Positions 53,147 through 61,902 of a DNA stretch of 64,000 nt are shown piece after piece. The stretch covers positions 310,001 through 374,000 of the forward strand of contig CAWELH010000004.1 in assembly GCA_963809925.1 (NCBI GenBank). The letters run 5' to 3'. Every line of letters starts with the position of its first letter. Position 1 is the stretch's first letter. The DNA comes from DASQZK01 sp963809925. GTDB lineage: Bacteria; Bacteroidota; Bacteroidia; Bacteroidales; GCA-2748055. Position numbers and translations under genes: made by a program. The notes beneath the pieces are model-generated. The model saw nothing but the letters and a program-made list of their open reading frames with translations. It did no database searches and was not told the DNA's origin.

Positions 53147-56100
53147 ATGAAAATATTTTTACTTGCAGCAGGATTATTCCTGCTAAGTTTTGGCTTGTCT
53201 GCACAGGACGGCTTTAAAGACGATTTTAATACCGACCCTATTAATAGTGGTTGGTATGGCAATACGCACTATTCCCTGACTCAGAGTGATGGTGCGCTCA
53301 GGGTAGGTGCCCACAAAAGTGCCATGTGGGCCGGTTTTGGCGTGAATATCCCCTTAAGTGATGTTCGTACACAACCAGTCCTAAACCTGAAGATAAAGAC
53401 TGATAATCCAGTGCAGTTAACAGCCTACCTGCTTTCTGATTTAGGCAATGTGTTGATCACTATTCCGGTGATGGCTACAACGGATTACCAGACCATTTGC
53501 TATGATTTTACAGGACTTGATGTAAACAGCAATGTATTGAATGCCGTAAACGGAATCCTGTTCGCATTTAACGGCGGAGCACTTACATGGAATGGTAATG
53601 TTTATTTCGACGAGGTTAGCCTTGGTTCACAGGCTGTGAAATACAGCAATGTGGGCGGTCTCAGCGACATGGTATTTTTCCAGGGAACAACCGGTCACAA
53701 GGTTTTTATCCGGGGGATAAAGAATGCCGCCAGCCTTAGTTTAACCGGCGCTGACGCTCTTGTGGAAAATGTAAGTTTTGACGCAATCTCATCAACCGGT
53801 ACATCCTGGATGAATTTTGATTGCAAAGCTGGGGCTAATTCTTCAGCTATAGTAACTCTTAACGCCACAGGAACAGCCGGATATACCAATTATGGCACAA
53901 CTTTCAAACTCGATGTGGAAGGGAATAAAGCACCGACGGTTAATGCAGTGGCAGATATGCAGGCTTCGGTAGGAAATAAATCGACGGTTTCCCTTTCCGG
54001 GATCACCGATGGTAACGGTTCGGTTGAACAAGCCGTACTCATTTCTGCCTCCAGCAACAACCTTTTGGTCATTGAAGATAATTTCACCATCAAACATGAA
54101 GTTGGTAGCAGCTACGCCACCATGGAGTTCACACCTGTGGGTACAGGAACGGCTACCATTACGCTGACGCTTGATGATCAACAGCCAACCGACAACCAGT
54201 TCCAGACAACCTTCGATGTTGAAGTACTGGGCAGCTGGAACAATAAACCTGGCCTTCAGAATATTCCAAATAACGAATTCCTGAATACTGATGGAGAGCA
54301 AATCATTCCTCTTACAGGAATTACTGACGGTGACAATGGCACCCAGGCAGTCACAATTACTGCAACAAGTTCAGATCCGACCATTATTCCTGATCCGGTT
54401 GTGGAGTACACCTCGGGGTCAACCGGGGCTTTGAAAATCACTCCGTTGGTTGGTAAATCAGGTATTGTTACCATTACAGTTACCCTTACAGATGATGGAG
54501 GCGTTGCCGGTAATAATGGGAATCAGTCCATTGTAAAAACATTTAATATAGAAACCTATGATCCGCCATTGAATGGCTATATCATACCCTTCGAAAATGA
54601 TCCACCCAATGCTTTCGGTGCAGCTCAGCCAGGTGTGCGTGATTACTGGTACGTGGAGGGATTGGGTTCAACCCAGGTAGTAACGCATGATACGGATGGT
54701 CCCGAGGATGTATTTAAAATCGTTTGTAACGGAAAATCTACATGGAGTGGATCATGGTATTATACTCCTGATATGGATCTGACGGATTTTCCATTATTAT
54801 CTATGTGGGTAAAATGTGACCAGGCTATCAAATTTCATCTGTATTTCTGGGACGATTCCATTCGTAATAATGAGAATTCTGAACTGGAGTTTGATATCCC
54901 GGCGAATACCTGGACAAAATGTGACTTTGATTTCAGTAACCCGGGAGGCATGCTGAATGGGAAAGGAGAGCTGGTAAATGCAAAGAGGATACAGAAGGTC
55001 CTCTTCAATTATCATCCCACATTCGGATGGCCATTCACCACCTGGAACGGTACTGTAATGTTTAAGGATGTCCGCATTGGTGACCAGTCGGGAATTACTC
55101 CAACCTACTATTGCACTATTGATCCGGTGGGTCCGCAAACATGTTTCAAGGATGCCAATCCCAGAACGATCAATCTCAAAGGTCTGAGCCGGACAAAGGA
55201 TAATGTGGTGAGCGCTGGTGTGACAGGAAATGGAGTCGTGACGGATCTGAGTGTGAGCAGCGTCATCAATGGCGAGGCAACAATCACGTATACCCCCTCA
55301 GCGGTTGGTGAGGATATACTTGTGGTAACGGTTTCGGGAGATGAAATTAATGGTAAACTTCCTGTCTCAAAAGAGATTAACATACCAGTTTCCGTTGTTG
55401 ATAAAAATGCTGCTGCAGCAGGAAGTGCAACCGTAGATTTATCTGAAACACACCAGATCTACCGGGGTCTTGGAGGTATGACACCGGGGATCTCATTACT
55501 TGACCTTTATACAACCTATGGGTTTGGAGCTACTGCAGTCAGGATAATGGTTGGAGATGATAACCAGATTGAACCAATGAACGACAATGACGATCCGAAT
55601 GTCCTGGATATGTCAAAATTGAATAAGGGTGCTTATAACTGGAATGAAATCAAGGGTTTGAAAGCTAATGGTGTAGAAACCTTTATTCTTACTTACTGGT
55701 CGCCACCGGCATGGATGAAGGAAAACTTAAGTACAAATTTCCAGCAGCCAGCTGCATCACAGTGGGAATACAGCGACAATAAGGTTATGCTTGAAATGTA
55801 TGATGAATATGCTGAAGATGCTGTTGCAGCAGTAAAACTGTTTAAGCAGGAAGCTGATGTGGATTTGACTGCAATAGGACTCCAGAACGAACCTGCATTC
55901 TGTGAACCTTATGCATCAGCCATACTCAGTCCGACGCATTTTGCCGAGATGATTGCAAAAGTCGGCAAGCGCTTCGAGGATGAAGGTATCACAACGAAAC
56001 TTTATATGGCAGAACAGGTTGGCGCGAGAATGGGCGACGGTCCCATCTATTCGAACCAGTCCTTCCTTGATGCCATTGATACAAATCCGGATGCTAAAAA

Positions 56101-57862
56101 ATACAGTGATATTTTTGCCGTACATGGTTACGGAAGTGATGGTGTCGCTCCCGGAGTAACTCCAGGGTCAGCAGACTGGACCAATACATTTGCAGCAGTT
56201 AATGCGAATGGAAAAACCCGGGAATTATGGATGACAGAAACCGGTCCTCCTAGTGGTGGATGGAACGATGATTTTGTGAACGCAGGAAACATCGTCACTG
56301 CTTTTGAATCGGGCAATGTCGGTCTATGGACAGAATGGGCATGGGATGGCGTTTGTATCGACCATGGCAAACCTACTCAGAAATACTGGGCCCAGAGTAT
56401 GTTCAGACATATTAAACCCGGTGCTGTAAGACTTACCAGTGCTTCAGGGAACAACGATATCCTGATCACGACGTGGAAGAATGATGCCAACCATGCCAAT
56501 AATATTGTGATGGTTCTGTTAAACAAAGGGAATGATCCGCTGACTATCTCTATTGATCAGACGAACCTGCCGGGAACCTATGAACTTTACAGGTGCTCTG
56601 AAAATGTGGATGCATTCAGGGATGCTGACTATAACAAGGGTGATAAACTGCTCATCGGTGCAAGATCTATTGTGACCCTGGTATCGGGTAGTTTCACCAT
56701 TCCTGAAATTGACGGGCTTTCAAATGCAGCGCTGATGATTGACGCGGGCCAGCAGGTGGTCAACCTGACAGGTATTTCTGACGGTAACCTTGTAAATGAG
56801 AATCCGATCGAAGTGACGTATTCCCTTTCTGATAATACCATCATAAGCGATGTAAGTATTTCCTACGTTTCACCTGCAACCAGTGGTACCTTTATGTACA
56901 CACCGGCAAAAGCAGGTTCTACAGAGGTGACCATCCAGGTAACGGCTAACGGAATGACCACGAACACGAAATTCACTATCCAGGTGAAAGATTATGTTGT
57001 TCCTCATATTGATGCGGTTACAGGTGATCATTCCTATGAAATGGATTCAGGAACAAAAACGGTTGATCTTACAGGGATCACAGATGGCGGTGAGGGTGGA
57101 CAAACCCTTGAAGTTTCTGCTGCTGTTAAAACTTCTGTTCCTGATGGCGTGGTTGGAAATCTTGCGGTTTCTTATGCATCACCTTCTTCGGCGGGTTCCG
57201 TATCCTTTACTCCCGATCTTGAAGGAACGGCAACAATTGAAATTACCGTTACAGATAATGGCCCGGAAGGTAAGAACACCAGTACCTCAGAGTTCATCGT
57301 CACAGTTTTCGCTCATCATCCGCCAACGGTTGATCAACAGAACGATACAACACTTGTTACGGGAAAAGAGGCAACTATTTCATTAAAAGGTGTTACTTCC
57401 GGAGGTGATAATGATGATATTGTCAGTATCACGGCAGAATCCTCTGACGAAACTGTTACAGGGTCGTTGATTACCTCACTGAGCCAGGAAACGGTAAAAT
57501 TAACTCCTTTGGCCTTAGGAACGGCTACAATAACCGTTACCATTGTAGATAACGGACCAGAGGGGCTTAATACCACCGAAATAAGTTTTGGTGTAACGGT
57601 TACCTTTCCGGATGCTATAGCAGGAATAAATGCTGACGATATCCGGGTTTATCCTAATCCTGTTGCGGATCATCTTACTGTGACGGTTCCGGAAAATCTC
57701 TTTGTTCGTTATACACTGGTCTCATCCAATGGTGCGGTTTTGCAGAACGGGAAATTCACAGGGACTACATTTGAGATCCAAACTTCAAATCTTGCAAAAG
57801 GCAATTACCTGCTTATCCTTGAAGGAGAAAAGGGGAGTGCAGTAAAGCATTTTGTGAAATAG
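53147..57862 (+). CDS. Giant secreted GH30 glycoside hydrolase with CBM- and Ig-like modules and T9SS sorting domain
   Basis: 1571 residues. Signal peptide ends near GLSAQ. A carbohydrate-binding-like domain (about 20-165) is followed by Ig/cadherin-like repeats (about 255-480, each with VSLSGITDGNG or LTGITDGD), a second CBM-like domain (about 485-650) and another Ig-like repeat. The GH30 barrel spans about 758-1180: QIYRGLGGMTPG, the acid/base in GLQNEPAFCE (about 912) and the nucleophile in LWMTETGPPSGG (about 1029). Four further Ig-like repeats follow. The end, ADDIRVYPNPVADHLTVTVP to NYLLILEGE, is a T9SS type A sorting domain. GH30 activities include glucanase, xylanase and related functions; which one applies here is unknown. 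A strong terminator follows. Confidence 0.88.
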   Translation: MKIFLLAAGLFLLSFGLSAQDGFKDDFNTDPINSGWYGNTHYSLTQSDGALRVGAHKSAMWAGFGVNIPLSDVRTQPVLNLKIKTDNPVQLTAYLLSDLGNVLITIPVMATTDYQTICYDFTGLDVNSNVLNAVNGILFAFNGGALTWNGNVYFDEVSLGSQAVKYSNVGGLSDMVFFQGTTGHKVFIRGIKNAASLSLTGADALVENVSFDAISSTGTSWMNFDCKAGANSSAIVTLNATGTAGYTNYGTTFKLDVEGNKAPTVNAVADMQASVGNKSTVSLSGITDGNGSVEQAVLISASSNNLLVIEDNFTIKHEVGSSYATMEFTPVGTGTATITLTLDDQQPTDNQFQTTFDVEVLGSWNNKPGLQNIPNNEFLNTDGEQIIPLTGITDGDNGTQAVTITATSSDPTIIPDPVVEYTSGSTGALKITPLVGKSGIVTITVTLTDDGGVAGNNGNQSIVKTFNIETYDPPLNGYIIPFENDPPNAFGAAQPGVRDYWYVEGLGSTQVVTHDTDGPEDVFKIVCNGKSTWSGSWYYTPDMDLTDFPLLSMWVKCDQAIKFHLYFWDDSIRNNENSELEFDIPANTWTKCDFDFSNPGGMLNGKGELVNAKRIQKVLFNYHPTFGWPFTTWNGTVMFKDVRIGDQSGITPTYYCTIDPVGPQTCFKDANPRTINLKGLSRTKDNVVSAGVTGNGVVTDLSVSSVINGEATITYTPSAVGEDILVVTVSGDEINGKLPVSKEINIPVSVVDKNAAAAGSATVDLSETHQIYRGLGGMTPGISLLDLYTTYGFGATAVRIMVGDDNQIEPMNDNDDPNVLDMSKLNKGAYNWNEIKGLKANGVETFILTYWSPPAWMKENLSTNFQQPAASQWEYSDNKVMLEMYDEYAEDAVAAVKLFKQEADVDLTAIGLQNEPAFCEPYASAILSPTHFAEMIAKVGKRFEDEGITTKLYMAEQVGARMGDGPIYSNQSFLDAIDTNPDAKKYSDIFAVHGYGSDGVAPGVTPGSADWTNTFAAVNANGKTRELWMTETGPPSGGWNDDFVNAGNIVTAFESGNVGLWTEWAWDGVCIDHGKPTQKYWAQSMFRHIKPGAVRLTSASGNNDILITTWKNDANHANNIVMVLLNKGNDPLTISIDQTNLPGTYELYRCSENVDAFRDADYNKGDKLLIGARSIVTLVSGSFTIPEIDGLSNAALMIDAGQQVVNLTGISDGNLVNENPIEVTYSLSDNTIISDVSISYVSPATSGTFMYTPAKAGSTEVTIQVTANGMTTNTKFTIQVKDYVVPHIDAVTGDHSYEMDSGTKTVDLTGITDGGEGGQTLEVSAAVKTSVPDGVVGNLAVSYASPSSAGSVSFTPDLEGTATIEITVTDNGPEGKNTSTSEFIVTVFAHHPPTVDQQNDTTLVTGKEATISLKGVTSGGDNDDIVSITAESSDETVTGSLITSLSQETVKLTPLALGTATITVTIVDNGPEGLNTTEISFGVTVTFPDAIAGINADDIRVYPNPVADHLTVTVPENLFVRYTLVSSNGAVLQNGKFTGTTFEIQTSNLAKGNYLLILEGEKGSAVKHFVK

Positions 57863-57906
57863 AGTGATGAAGATCAATCCGCAGGGTAACTGCTGCGGAA
57901 AGTACC

Positions 57907-57950
57907 ACCGGGTTTCCACAGCAATTTGTCTGTGGGAACCCGGTTTTTTT
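57907..57950 (+). terminator. Rho-independent terminator after the GH30 gene
   Basis: ACCGGGTTTCCACAG pairs with CTGTGGGAACCCGGT around a short loop, followed by seven to eight Ts. The stem is long and GC-rich. It may also end the convergent gene at 58015, since the downstream side carries a few As. Confidence 0.9.
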
Positions 57951-58014
57951 AAAAGGTTAAGATGACCGATCCCGATTTGTCGGAATCAGCCGCCTACCCG
58001 ATATGTGCTGGCCA

Positions 58015-58785
58015 TTATTTTTTCTCAGGTTCTGCATTGACGGTCTGAATGCCGCCAACGTCATTTACCATTTTCCATTGATGATCAGCGTATCGCCATT
58101 CAGTTAAATACATACCCTTCATTTCTGGTCCCGATGGCCATGCTATTTTAAATCTTCCCTTTTCAACGGCAATAGTATCACTTACACTCAATGATAATGT
58201 TTTTAATTCAACAAATTTATATCCCTTTGCAAGTTCAATACTCCAATGTCGTTTAATGCATGGTATTCCGCAACAATTTTCGGGTAATAAACAAGCATCT
58301 TCTCTATACGCTGTAAGCATCAAGTCAATTTCACCATTATTGAAATTAACCAGTAAATCATTGTTTAATTTTTCGATAATTTCTCTTACCTGGCTCTTTG
58401 ATTGAGCTTTACTTTCTGTTGTCAGAAAGAAAAGTCCTATCGCTATCAGTAAAAATACTGCTGTTAATGTTGTAATTTTTCTCATTGTGTTTGCTTTCAA
58501 GTTAAATAAATCTAAAACATATTTATAAAATTGCCCGAGCCATATTTTCAATCTATAAGCCATTCTATCAAGCTTATATGAAAGTTTTCCAAATGAACTA
58601 TAAATCTCATAATCCAGGGTTGCAAAAATTAATTTTACGGTATAACTCCTTGGTGTCACTTCTGCTGATTCTATTCTCTGAATAGTTCTCAAACCGATAT
58701 TGCATTTTTCAGCAAGCTCACCTTGAGTTAATCCTTTTGCACGTCTTAACTCTGAAATTTTTTTACCTAAATCTGGTTGTTTCAT
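58015..58785 (-). CDS. XRE-type HTH joined through a membrane segment to an NTF2-like domain
   Basis: 256 residues. Residues 1-60 are a Cro/C1-type helix-turn-helix (ISELRRAKGLTQGELAEKCN, IGLRTIQRIES). One hydrophobic segment follows at about 102-120 (ITTLTAVFLLIAIGLFFLTT), then an NTF2/SnoaL-like domain from about 130 (LNNDLLVNFNNGEIDLMLTA, YLTEWRYADHQWKMVNDVGG). DNA-binding on one side and a ligand-sized pocket on the other suggests a one-component membrane regulator. An exact TAAATTTG -7 box is 48 bp upstream (58833-58840). The target genes are not known. Confidence 0.72.
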   Translation of the reverse strand: MKQPDLGKKISELRRAKGLTQGELAEKCNIGLRTIQRIESAEVTPRSYTVKLIFATLDYEIYSSFGKLSYKLDRMAYRLKIWLGQFYKYVLDLFNLKANTMRKITTLTAVFLLIAIGLFFLTTESKAQSKSQVREIIEKLNNDLLVNFNNGEIDLMLTAYREDACLLPENCCGIPCIKRHWSIELAKGYKFVELKTLSLSVSDTIAVEKGRFKIAWPSGPEMKGMYLTEWRYADHQWKMVNDVGGIQTVNAEPEKK

Positions 58786-58832
58786 AATTCATTTAAATTC
58801 GAGACAAGATTATATTTAACTTGAAAATTATT

Positions 58833-58840
58833 CAAATTTA
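58833..58840 (-). promoter_or_regulatory. Putative -7 promoter box TAAATTTG for the XRE/NTF2 gene
   Basis: Minus-strand exact TAnnTTTG element 48 bp upstream of the start codon; -33 element not identified. Confidence 0.4.
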
Positions 58841-59059
58841 ATGATTGTATTTGATACGTCATTCATGCGTCATTTCATGTTTTCCATTCACAATCAATGT
58901 TTTAATAAATAATCTATGGAGTAGTATGTTGGATGAACACGGTTTATAAGTGGTTCCGGATGCCGTACAACTGATGCTGCTTATTTGCATGGACGGTTTG
59001 TTTAGGAAGTGAAGGAAATTACACAAATTACCTTTTTAATACTATTTCTGCATAGTAAT

Positions 59060-59199
59060 TTACTTCTATAGCAGTAAATATGATTAATTATCATTTAAAT
59101 CATGAGAAAAACATCATATATTACCTTTACAGCGGTAAATAATCGTTAATTTCTTGTTAGATCAAAGAAAAAGTACTATTTTTACCGCTATAAAGGAAA
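59060..59199. promoter_or_regulatory. Three HipB-type operators at exact 61-bp spacing
   Basis: Site 1 TTACTTCTATAGCAGTAA (59060-59077), site 2 TTACCTTTACAGCGGTAA (59121-59138) and site 3 TTACCGCTATAAAGGAAA (59182-59199) are 18-bp imperfect palindromes of the form TTACC-N8-GGTAA. Their start points are 61 bp apart both times, and the spacers between sites 1-2 and 2-3 also share similarity (for example TTAATT and a GA.AAAA block), so the region looks like a 61-bp tandem duplication. Site 3 ends 6 bp before the hipB ATG. E. coli HipB also binds several 5-N8-5 palindromes, so autorepression is likely. Confidence 0.75.
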
Positions 59200-59204
59200 A
59201 TAAA

Positions 59205-59444
59205 ATGCAACCGCAGGATATCGCAGATATAATCAAGACGCATAGAAAGGCAGCCAGATTAAGTCGTGTCCAGTTATCTGAAATGGCAGGAGTTGGTAAG
59301 ACTGTAATTTATGATATTGAGCATGGAAAAGAATCAGTCCAGTTGGATACGTTAAGAAAAATCCTGAAAGTATTAAACATTAGAATACTATTAACAAGTC
59401 CTCTGATGGATACGATGCATAATACAAGAAATGAGAAAAGCTAG
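59205..59444 (+). CDS. hipB: HipB-like antitoxin/regulator
   Basis: 79 residues from the ATG of MQPQDIADIIKTHRKAARLS; an earlier TTG in frame would add 17 residues but lies inside the operator region. Helix-turn-helix: AARLSRVQLSEMAGVGKTVI with YDIEHGKESVQLDTLRKILK, the xre/HipB pattern. It should bind the three upstream sites and repress the operon. Its 3' end overlaps hipS by 14 bp. Confidence 0.82.
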   Translation: MQPQDIADIIKTHRKAARLSRVQLSEMAGVGKTVIYDIEHGKESVQLDTLRKILKVLNIRILLTSPLMDTMHNTRNEKS

Positions 59445-59745
59445 GGTATATGTTAAAGGGATTGAGGCTGGAATTCTAACCGAATTAGTCCAGGGGAAAG
59501 AGTATGTGTTTGAATATCTTGAAGAGTATAAAGGTCTTGAGGTATCTCTTACAATGCCGACAAACCAAAAGGTATATAAATTCAATAATTTTCCTCCATT
59601 CTTTGATGGGCTTCTTCCTGAAGGGGTCCAACTGGAAGGTTTGTTGAAAATTAAAAAAATTGACAGGAGTGATTATTTCTCGCAACTAATAGCAATTGGT
59701 GGGGACACTGTTGGAGCAGTAACAGTAAAAGAAATAATGGAATGA
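59431..59745 (+). CDS. hipS: HipS-like protein (HipA N-terminal subdomain as a separate gene)
   Basis: 104 residues that match only the N-terminal subdomain of HipA: RVYVKGIEAGILTELVQGKE, then FNNFPPFFDGLLPEGVQLEG and FSQLIAIGGDTVGAV, the FF.GLLPEG and GGD..GAV motifs of the Couple_hipA/HipA_N region. In single-chain HipA this is fused to the kinase. In the tripartite HipBST type it is a free protein that inhibits the kinase, so it is probably the antitoxin. It overlaps hipB by 14 bp and hipT by 4 bp (ATGA). Confidence 0.82.
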   Translation: MRKARVYVKGIEAGILTELVQGKEYVFEYLEEYKGLEVSLTMPTNQKVYKFNNFPPFFDGLLPEGVQLEGLLKIKKIDRSDYFSQLIAIGGDTVGAVTVKEIME

Positions 59746-60674
59746 ATAAATGCCCGATTGCTTATATATCTTGTGGAAATAGTCGGTATAGCGACAAGGG
59801 TCTTAAACTATTGTCACCAGGTTTGAAAACCTTAAAAGACCTTGAATATACGGCTGATGAACAGCGTGAGGAAGCATATAATCGTGCCACTAACATGTCT
59901 ATTCAAGGGGTGCAGCCAAAACTTAGTGCAGTATTGAACTTCAAGAAAGAAAAATTTGAGATTGTTGACAAAGGCGGAAAATATATCCTTAAACCGCAAC
60001 ATAGTATTTTTCCAGAGATGCCTGAAAATGAAGACCTGACTATGAGGCTTGCAAGTGAGATAGGTATGGAGATTCCGCAACATGGATTATTATGGTCGAA
60101 AGATAACTCGTTGACATATTTTATTAAAAGGTTTGATAGAAAGGGACATATTGACAAGATTCCTGTCGAAGATTTCGCACAATTAGCAGGCTTAAATAGG
60201 GATACAAAGTATGACCATAGTATGGAAAAAGTTGTAAAGCTTATTGATTCATATTGTACTTTCCCGGCAATTGAAAAAATAAAACTTTTTAAACTGACAA
60301 TTTTCAACTACCTGATTGGTAATGAAGATATGCATCTAAAGAATATTTCGATAATTACACAAGAAGGCAAAAGTTCCCTATCCCCGTGTTATGATTTAGT
60401 AAATTCAACCATAGAATATAAGAAGCAAGATGAAGAAATAGCGTTGCCATTGCAAGGAAAGAAAACGAAATTAACACGGAATCAACTAATTAACTACTTC
60501 GGAAAAGAGAAATGTGAACTTACAGATAAGAGCATTGACAATGTCCTGGAAACAATTTCATTGTCAGTTCCTACATGGGAAGAGTTAATTAATACCAGTT
60601 TTCTCTCACAGGAAATGAAGGATAAATACCAGACCTTATTGGAAACAAGGTTGAATACTCTTGGCATTCAGTAA
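59742..60674 (+). CDS. hipT: HipT-like Ser/Thr kinase toxin
   Basis: 310 residues, the HipA kinase body without its N-terminal subdomain. CPIAYISCGNSRYSDKGLKL opens it, then the Gly-rich/phospho-loop MSIQGVQPKLSAVLN (about 52-62), substrate Lys in YILKPQH, catalytic loop GNEDMHLKNISI (about 193-204) and metal-binding Asp in SPCYDLVNST (about 217). All kinase residues look intact, so it should be active unless restrained by HipS. HipA/HipT kinases phosphorylate aminoacyl-tRNA synthetases (GltX for HipA); the target here is unknown. The MSIQG loop can be autophosphorylated in relatives. Confidence 0.85.
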   Translation: MNKCPIAYISCGNSRYSDKGLKLLSPGLKTLKDLEYTADEQREEAYNRATNMSIQGVQPKLSAVLNFKKEKFEIVDKGGKYILKPQHSIFPEMPENEDLTMRLASEIGMEIPQHGLLWSKDNSLTYFIKRFDRKGHIDKIPVEDFAQLAGLNRDTKYDHSMEKVVKLIDSYCTFPAIEKIKLFKLTIFNYLIGNEDMHLKNISIITQEGKSSLSPCYDLVNSTIEYKKQDEEIALPLQGKKTKLTRNQLINYFGKEKCELTDKSIDNVLETISLSVPTWEELINTSFLSQEMKDKYQTLLETRLNTLGIQ

Positions 60675-60754
60675 TGTTTATTTGATATACTGATTGTTGA
60701 CATCTATGAAAGCACCTGTCTTTTCCTTTGTTCACGCTCAAAATAACCAGCTGT

Positions 60755-61003
60755 TTAGCGTTTCTTATTGTCTTTAGCCCGTACTTCTTTCATGACTTCT
60801 GTGAGGTATAAATTCTCCTTTAACAGCCTCTGATAGGCCCTTTTCAATGGCTTCCCGTTCCTCCGGGCTTATTTCATGCCACCAATCAACAGCTTTTCCT
60901 TTTAGAACAGCTTCAACTCTGGCAAGGATAGAGGGTTTTTTGGTATTGAGTATAAGCTGAACCAGCTCTAATTTTTTGATTGAAGATTCATATTTACGCT
61001 CAT
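60755..61003 (-). pseudogene. Decayed type II antitoxin
   Basis: From the ATG at 61003 (MSVNMNLQSK) a stop appears after 11 codons, but in the neighbouring frame the protein continues as LELVQLILNTKKPSILARVE, AVLKGKAVDWWHEISPEER and EAIEKGLSEAVKGEFIPH. A third frame then gives EVMKEVRAKDNKKR. One A missing from a run of six and one more shift near the C-terminus restore a full antitoxin of the short addiction-module family (partner usually RelE/ParE). So it was a working antitoxin that is now broken twice. Confidence 0.7.
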
Positions 61004-61052
61004 TATGTACCGCTGCAGAGGGGTTGGAGGCGGGGAGGATGAAGCCTATAGG

Positions 61053-61145
61053 TTAAGAGTTTTCGGATCAAGACGGTTTCCTCTGAAACTGGCAAATTCA
61101 ATGTGTTCGCCATTAAACCGGTAATAAAGTGTTGTTTGAGGACTA
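61053..61145 (-). pseudogene. Remnant of a RelE/ParE-type toxin C-terminus
   Basis: One frame reads TTLYYRFNGEHIEFASFRG followed by NRLDPKTLNL and a stop, the usual end of RelE/ParE toxins (YYR...G..I....F...R..P). The front half is missing. It lies beside the broken antitoxin but upstream of it on the minus strand, the reverse of the common antitoxin-first order, so it may come from a different unit. Confidence 0.45.
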
Positions 61146-61226
61146 ATGAGACAACGTCTTAGATTCGTTTTCTTTTCTTATAACGGGTATAAAAGGGGGT
61201 TTATGGCAATAGTATCCATCACCTCT

Positions 61227-61602
61227 TCAAAATGCTGATCCAACCTTAAAAGCTATATCACTGTTTAAACCCTTTGGATTACCTTGTTTTAATTCTGGCA
61301 TTGGTTCTATTTTAGTACTAACATTCTTATCAGAATTGTTTTGATCTATTTTGGAAATAGAAACATTATTCTTCGAAGGAATATAGGTTGATTGTTGAGC
61401 GGTGGTGATTTGTTGGAAATTTAAATCTTCATCATAAGGTTTTCCAGCATGCACTCCTTGTAGACCCCACAAATCAATACAAGTTATCGGATTATTACTT
61501 GCATAATTATATGGTGACAGGTTCTCAAACTCATCTGCTTTTGGATCAAGGCTCGGGAACCGGCCAATTGCCGGATCGTAAAATCTGAAACCATAATCAT
61601 AC
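61227..61602 (-). pseudogene. Headless Rhs C-terminal cassette 1
   Basis: From 61602 one frame reads YDYGFRFYDPAIGRF, PSLDPKADEFENLSPYNYAS and NNPITCIDLWGLQG, the end of an RHS core, then an 81-residue variable tail (LQGVHAGKPYDEDLNF...). There is no start codon or upstream RHS barrel; the similarity stops exactly at the YDYG motif, where the MNT gene ends. The tail shows no toxin domain I can name. It shares about 85% DNA identity with cassette 2 in the core. Such orphan Rhs tails are replaced by recombination in polymorphic toxin systems. Confidence 0.72.
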
Positions 61603-61902
61603 TAGTTCAATTCCGTATTGCATAATTTCATCAGCAAATGGATTTAAAGCAGAAAAATCTTTTTCTCTGATAGGATGAGGTTCTATACGCAGATCTATTT
61701 TCCTTCGTAAACGAAGCAATTGCATCTGGACTTCAAAGAAATCTTTCTTGCTTCCATAAACGATTGCAATGTCAATGTCACTATCTGATGAATTGCTTCC
61801 TTTTGCATAGGAGCCAAAAAGGAAAGCCTTCTTCACCTCAATCTCACTAGGTAATTGTTTGAGATATCTTTTAGCGATATTTAAAGCTGTGCTTTTAACC
61901 AT
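61597..61902 (-). CDS. MNT-type minimal nucleotidyltransferase (antitoxin)
   Basis: 101 residues. The nucleotidyltransferase signature is VKKAFLFGSYAKGSNSSDSD followed by IDIAIVYGS: GS..(A/G)....SDIDI with the metal-binding Asp pair. It overlaps the HEPN gene by 22 bp, the standard HEPN-MNT toxin-antitoxin layout in which MNT protects by nucleotidylating the HEPN toxin. Its last codons (ELV then TGA) are formed by bases of the Rhs cassette, so the cassette joins the gene exactly at its stop. Confidence 0.85.
   Translation of the reverse strand: MVKSTALNIAKRYLKQLPSEIEVKKAFLFGSYAKGSNSSDSDIDIAIVYGSKKDFFEVQMQLLRLRRKIDLRIEPHPIREKDFSALNPFADEIMQYGIELV

Larger units (their letters stand above)
60675..61226. 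other. Intergenic region with decayed toxin-antitoxin remnants
   Basis: About 550 bp. It contains the frameshifted antitoxin and RelE/ParE tail listed separately. The rest shows no gene or terminator. Confidence 0.5.
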
